From assembly GCA_002104985.1 (NCBI GenBank), contig MCGO01000037.1:186001-250000 (forward strand): a DNA stretch of 64,000 bases, written 5' to 3'. Shown here piece by piece: positions 60,154 through 64,000 of this stretch. The first letter of the stretch is position 1. Every line of letters begins with the position of its first letter. Origin of the DNA: Rhizoclosmatium globosum (Eukaryota > Chytridiomycota > Chytridiomycetes > Chytridiales > Chytriomycetaceae). The translations under genes were made by a program, and so were the position numbers. A model generated the notes under the pieces. It was not told the DNA's origin and did not search any database. It worked only from the letters and a program-made list of their open reading frames with translations.

Positions 60154-62241
60154 TTAACCGCGGAGCTTCTCAATCCCCATCAAGATCTTACGGCGAACTC
60201 CAAGTTGACTAACCTTCAGCTCATCGCGAAGATCTTCCGCTGTAAGAGTAAGTAAACAGATCCATCAATAGCTTGCTGCTTGAACGATTCCACAACTTCC
60301 TCGTATGCGCCCTTCTGTCTGACCCATTCCGCAACCATTTCAACTGTCCAGTCAGGAGCTGGACCTTGCGAAACCACGGACTCGTCAATTGATTGCGAAC
60401 GAGATGCAAGAATGGAAGATCCGTCAAAGAGGGAGTTTGATTGCGAAGCTGTACGGATCATGGATATTTCTGTACGCGAACGCTCAACCTTTTCAATGTC
60501 GGCAAGTAGCTCGGATAACTTGGCTTGTTCTTCTCTGAGTCTTTGGATTTCAGTCATTGAGCCAGGGAATTCCTTGTATGAAGGTGGAGACGAAAGCAGT
60601 CCCTTTTGCGTGGATGGTGAGGTTGGAGTACTGGGCATTCGCGTTACAGACTGTATCGGAGGTTGATACAATTGATTCGGAAGAGTGACGGATCGTGTTA
60701 TTGGGGATGAAGAAGCAGAGGAGGCGGTAAGAGCTGGAGACATTGGAACTCCGGATGGGGGTGGAATAAGTACGACAGGAGTCTGGTTTGAAAATTGTGG
60801 GTTTATGATTGAATAATTATTGGTATTACCTCAAAATCCACGTTTGGCTGATCGGAATTGTCAGTGAAAATCAACAGTTTGAAGATTGTCTTGACACTTT
60901 AATGTGACAGAAAACGTCAGAGAATACATTAAAAAAAGTTGACTTACGTGATAAGTTGCGATCCAAACGATGCGAAAGCCACTATAAGAGTAGTTAGTCA
61001 TTTCTTGACTCTGTCCAGATGAATATCACCATCAGGATCAACAAAAAGTGTGAATCGACGAACAATAGGCTCCACGCCTCCATTTCCGCCAATTGTAACA
61101 GGAGAGAAAGGCTCGGAATATTCTGCAACAGGCCGGGGGAAGCTTGCTAGGGCTGCTCCAACCTTTGGTTTCGCAGGCTGATTAAACCCCGCCGACGATT
61201 TTCCTGGCAGAAAGCTAGCCACCATATGCAATGCAGCTGAAAATCGCAACAATTTGGCGAAAGCTGGTGTGCTTGCAATGACAAGATTGACTTCAAGTTC
61301 TTGTCCAATTTCAATCACACTCTTTGGAAGCTGCAGTGAGTATGACAGAAGGTTGGTGAATCGACTATGAAATTGTCTACAGGATTTGGGGATCTCAGAA
61401 GCTGAAATAGGTATTTGGTTATGCCTCGTTGTTCACGAACAAAGGATGCGAATGCTGTACCTTAAGCTTTGCAAGCTCCGGCATTTTAACTGTAATTGGC
61501 ACTTCCATATCCACTAAGGATTTGGTAAAATTCTTCCCCTCATAAAACGTCGCGATGACTTTGAGACTGTATGAGACAGATCCCCCTGGGTGGTCAAAGG
61601 AAGGCGGCATGTCATTGTATGGTAAGCGAGACTTGAATGGAATAGGAATCGAGGCTCCATTCTGGTTATGGCGTTTAGTCAAAGTTTAGGCCCATTGGAG
61701 AAACTAACAGGGTCGGGGAAGAGAGGCTCTTTACTCTCATAAGCAGTATCTGTGTTCAGTTGAAAGACGCTCTTTTGCTTTACAACTTTGTAGTTGCTGC
61801 GCTCGCCTGTTGTGGCCAATTTTGTGGGGTCGGATGACTCCCTGTTGATAAACTGATCGTCAGCGATGATAGATCGTAGTTATGAAAGTAGATACCATCT
61901 TGTTTCGCAAGTTCCTTTTAGTTCGGTCTAAGGTGGCTTAGATCAGTGGAAGCAAATCGAACAACTGATCGTACCTGAATTCGAAGCGATTTAACGGTAC
62001 CAGCTGCTTTAAACAGCACGAATCCCTCCAAAGTGCATTCAGGTGTGTTCCTTTATCTGGATATTAGATCATGTCGATAGAGAGAACCTCGCCAGTGACA
62101 CGGGAAGAACTCACCATCCAGCTTCCACAGCAATTGATTGGTTTGGACCGGCGGATTTGCCACGGCCGATTACACTAATGATCGCTTAGTCAATGCGTCA
62201 GTTACTGCTCTGGCAGCCACTCACGCCATGATGGTGCTCAT
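60154..62241 (-). CDS. Alpha-arrestin with PPxY motif and C-terminal SAM domain, copy B
   Basis: Starts MSTIMA, spliced to VIGRGKSAGPNQSIAVEAGW, the same opening as copy C. Further arrestin-fold segments are FKSRLPYNDMPPSFDHPGGS, VSYSLKVIATFYEGKNFTKS, IEIGQELEVNLVIASTPAFA and FPRPVAEYSEPF. The PPxY motif is SSPPSYKEF. A short coiled coil (TEIQRLREEQAKLSELLADI) leads to the SAM domain (DWTVEMVAEWVRQKGAYEEV, then AEDLRDELKVSQLGVRRKIL). One clear frame break lies inside the SAM domain: GGATCTGTTTACTT needs one more T to read GSVLLTLTAEDL. Copy B diverges most in the C-terminal arrestin sheet. Confidence 0.8.
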
Positions 62242-62349
62242 TTGTGCAATTCAAATTTCTGATTTGCTGAACACGTGCTTTCACATCATTATGTAGTGTA
62301 AAAATTATAAGTTTTTTATCATTTATTAGCCTTGCTATAATCTCTATCA

Positions 62350-64000
62350 TTAAATTTGTGACTTTTGGAGTTTTTCGATGGCAATCAAAATCTTACGACG
62401 AATACCCAATTGTGTGACTTTCAATTCATCGCGTAGGTCTTCAGCTGTAAGAGTGAGCAACACAGATCCGTCAATCGCTTGATCCTTGAACGTGTTCACT
62501 ACCTCTTCAGGTGCACCCTTTGTTGGACCCATTCAGAAACTTGATCAGCAGTCCATTCTGAGTTGGGTCATTGATGTAATCGAACTCCGTCGATGAGGAG
62601 CATCTGATAGACGAGGTCCCATCAAGCATAGAAGCTGATTGTGATCCGATGCGATTTAATTCTGAGCGAAGCATTTCTGTTCTTGGTGGAGACTGGGACA
62701 GTTCAAATCGTTGAATTTCCGCCAACAACTCTGTCAACTTGGCTTGCTCGTTATTTAAGCGCTGAATTTCAGTTTCAGTGTTGGGCGTTTCCTCATACGA
62801 GGGCGGCAAAGATGTGACTCGATCGGTTTGTTGGGATCTTTGGCTTGTAACAGGGGATAAAGGAGGAGATCTTAGAATTGGGACCACTTGATACACAGGT
62901 TGAGTAGGCAAGGGTGCAACTTGTTGATATTGACGCGATGATATGTTCATTCCGGGAGCAGGGGATGGGAGCGGAGTTGGCCGCAAGGATGGTGACGCCG
63001 ACGGGGATGGCGCAGGTTGCGTTGTACGCGAAGTCGTCGAAGATGTGGGAGACCAAAGATTAACTGGGTTGGATGGAACAACTGTTCGATTGACTGCCTG
63101 AGGGAGAACTACCACAGGCACCTTGTTGGAATTAGCTTCATCCTTACGCGGAAAGCACTCGCCGTACCTCCAAATGCACGTTGGGAATACCATCGTCGGT
63201 TGTAATTTGAAGTCGGAAAATAGTATTGATGCTTCGAAAGAAGGTTAACCACTTTGATGTAGAAAAAGCTCGAGGGTACTTACGCTATCAACTGAGATCC
63301 AAATGATGGCAAAGCGACTGAAAGTTATGTTTGTTAGTACGCCTTTTTGATCTGTATCAAACAACCTTCCGGATCAATATAAAGCTCGTATCGACGGACA
63401 ACAGGCTCAACTCCGCCAACTCCACCCACTTTAAGCGAAGGGAAAGTGTCAAGGACTTCGCCGACAGGACGCGGGAAACGAGCGAAAGTGGCTTCCTTGT
63501 TTGTTGAGGAATGATTGAACCCAACTGTTGTTTTTGCAGTCGAGAACCCAGCAGCAATATTCAAGGATGTTGACACACTTTGAAGTCTGGCGTTCTCTGG
63601 TGTGCTGCCGATAGTAAGGTTAACAACAAGCGTTTCTCCAACCACAAGCACAGTTTTTGGAATTTGAAGAGAGTACGAGCACATCCCCGAAGTAGCAGGA
63701 ACAAATGTATCCATGGGATTAGGCGCTTCGAGAAGCTGTTTCATTTCAGTGACAACTGAAAGATATCACAACTTTTCTCACCTTTAGCTTCGCTGATTCA
63801 GGCATAATCACTGTCATCGGAACCTCAAGCTCTACTGTAGTTTTTGAGAAATTTCTGCCTTCATAGAAACTTGCAATAGCTTTGAGAGTATAAATGACAG
63901 ATCCAGCGGGATGGTCAAACGACGGCGGCATATCATTGCGAGGCAATTTAAACTTGAAATTGAAGGCAATAGGAGATCCGCTCTTGGAAATGAATTTTGT
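62350..64000 (-). CDS. Alpha-arrestin with PPxY motif and SAM domain, copy A (5' end beyond window)
   Basis: The visible part starts inside the arrestin N-domain (LPRNDMPPSFDHPAGS, VIYTLKAIASFYEGRNFSKT) and includes MCSYSLQIPKTVLVVGETLV, STPENARLQSVSTSLNIAAG and FPRPVGEVLDTFPSLKVGG. The Pro/Ser-rich segment carries SLPPSYEE and the coiled coil TEIQRLNNEQAKLTELLAEI. The SAM domain reads EWTADQVSEWVQQ and GAPEEVVNTFKDQAIDGSVL ending RRKILIAIEKLQKSQI. Two frame breaks flank the SAM start: one added G restores CAGGAATGG and one added A restores CAAAAGGGT. The gene is cut by the window edge at 64000. Confidence 0.8.

Overview
The window is nuclear DNA of a flagellated fungus, most likely a chytrid. 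Genes are close together and mostly split by short GT-AG introns of about 45-95 bases. The gene set mixes core fungal functions (MCM6, a TFIIA subunit, a mitochondrial ribosomal protein, CSN3, a GH18 chitinase) with genes that only flagellated eukaryotes need: a giant ASH-repeat HYDIN-like protein and a CFAP20-domain protein. A cyclic-nucleotide-gated channel and a PDE9-type phosphodiesterase fit zoospore cGMP signalling. All names come from reading motifs and family memory; no search was run.

Layout. 0-5 kb: a Tho1/SARNP-type mRNP protein and, head to head, a PNUTS-like homeodomain-TFIIS N-domain-PP1 docking-CCCH protein. 5-8.4 kb: MCM6. 8.4-11 kb: no intact gene, but decayed tandem fragments of the PNUTS-like gene and one copy of a dispersed repeat. 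11-12 kb: an orphan seven-helix membrane protein. 12.1-27.8 kb: the giant HYDIN-like gene. 27.9-29.2 kb: MRPL16 and TOA2. 29.4-32 kb: a CNG-type channel. 32-35.5 kb: a UBA-RVxF-LRR-GAT-like protein related to PPP1R37. 35.7-42.4 kb: an unknown gene, a short F-box protein, NDUFAF2, a coiled-coil membrane protein, a highly charged protein and a C2H2 factor. 42.4-46.5 kb: repeat-rich DNA around a C2H2/CCCH protein. 46.5-49.8 kb: CFAP20DC. 50-64 kb: chitinase, PDE9, CSN3, TMEM184 and three tandem alpha-arrestin-SAM genes, the last running off the end.

Reading quality. MCM6, the PNUTS-like gene, THO1, TOA2 and NDUFAF2 read cleanly through their introns. Several other genes, including essential MRPL16, carry single-base frame breaks. 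Nearly every break I could resolve is repaired by adding exactly one base, often in a homopolymer. I therefore treat these genes as functional genes with one-base consensus losses, not as pseudogenes. The fragments at 9.4-10.5 kb and 42.5-43.9 kb are different: they are truly decayed copies.

Shared themes. Two genes have likely protein phosphatase 1 docking motifs (1.4-4.9 kb and 32-35.5 kb). The channel and the phosphodiesterase would sense and remove cGMP. The HYDIN-like and CFAP20-domain proteins belong to the axoneme. The arrestin array suggests lineage-specific growth of ubiquitin-ligase adaptors.
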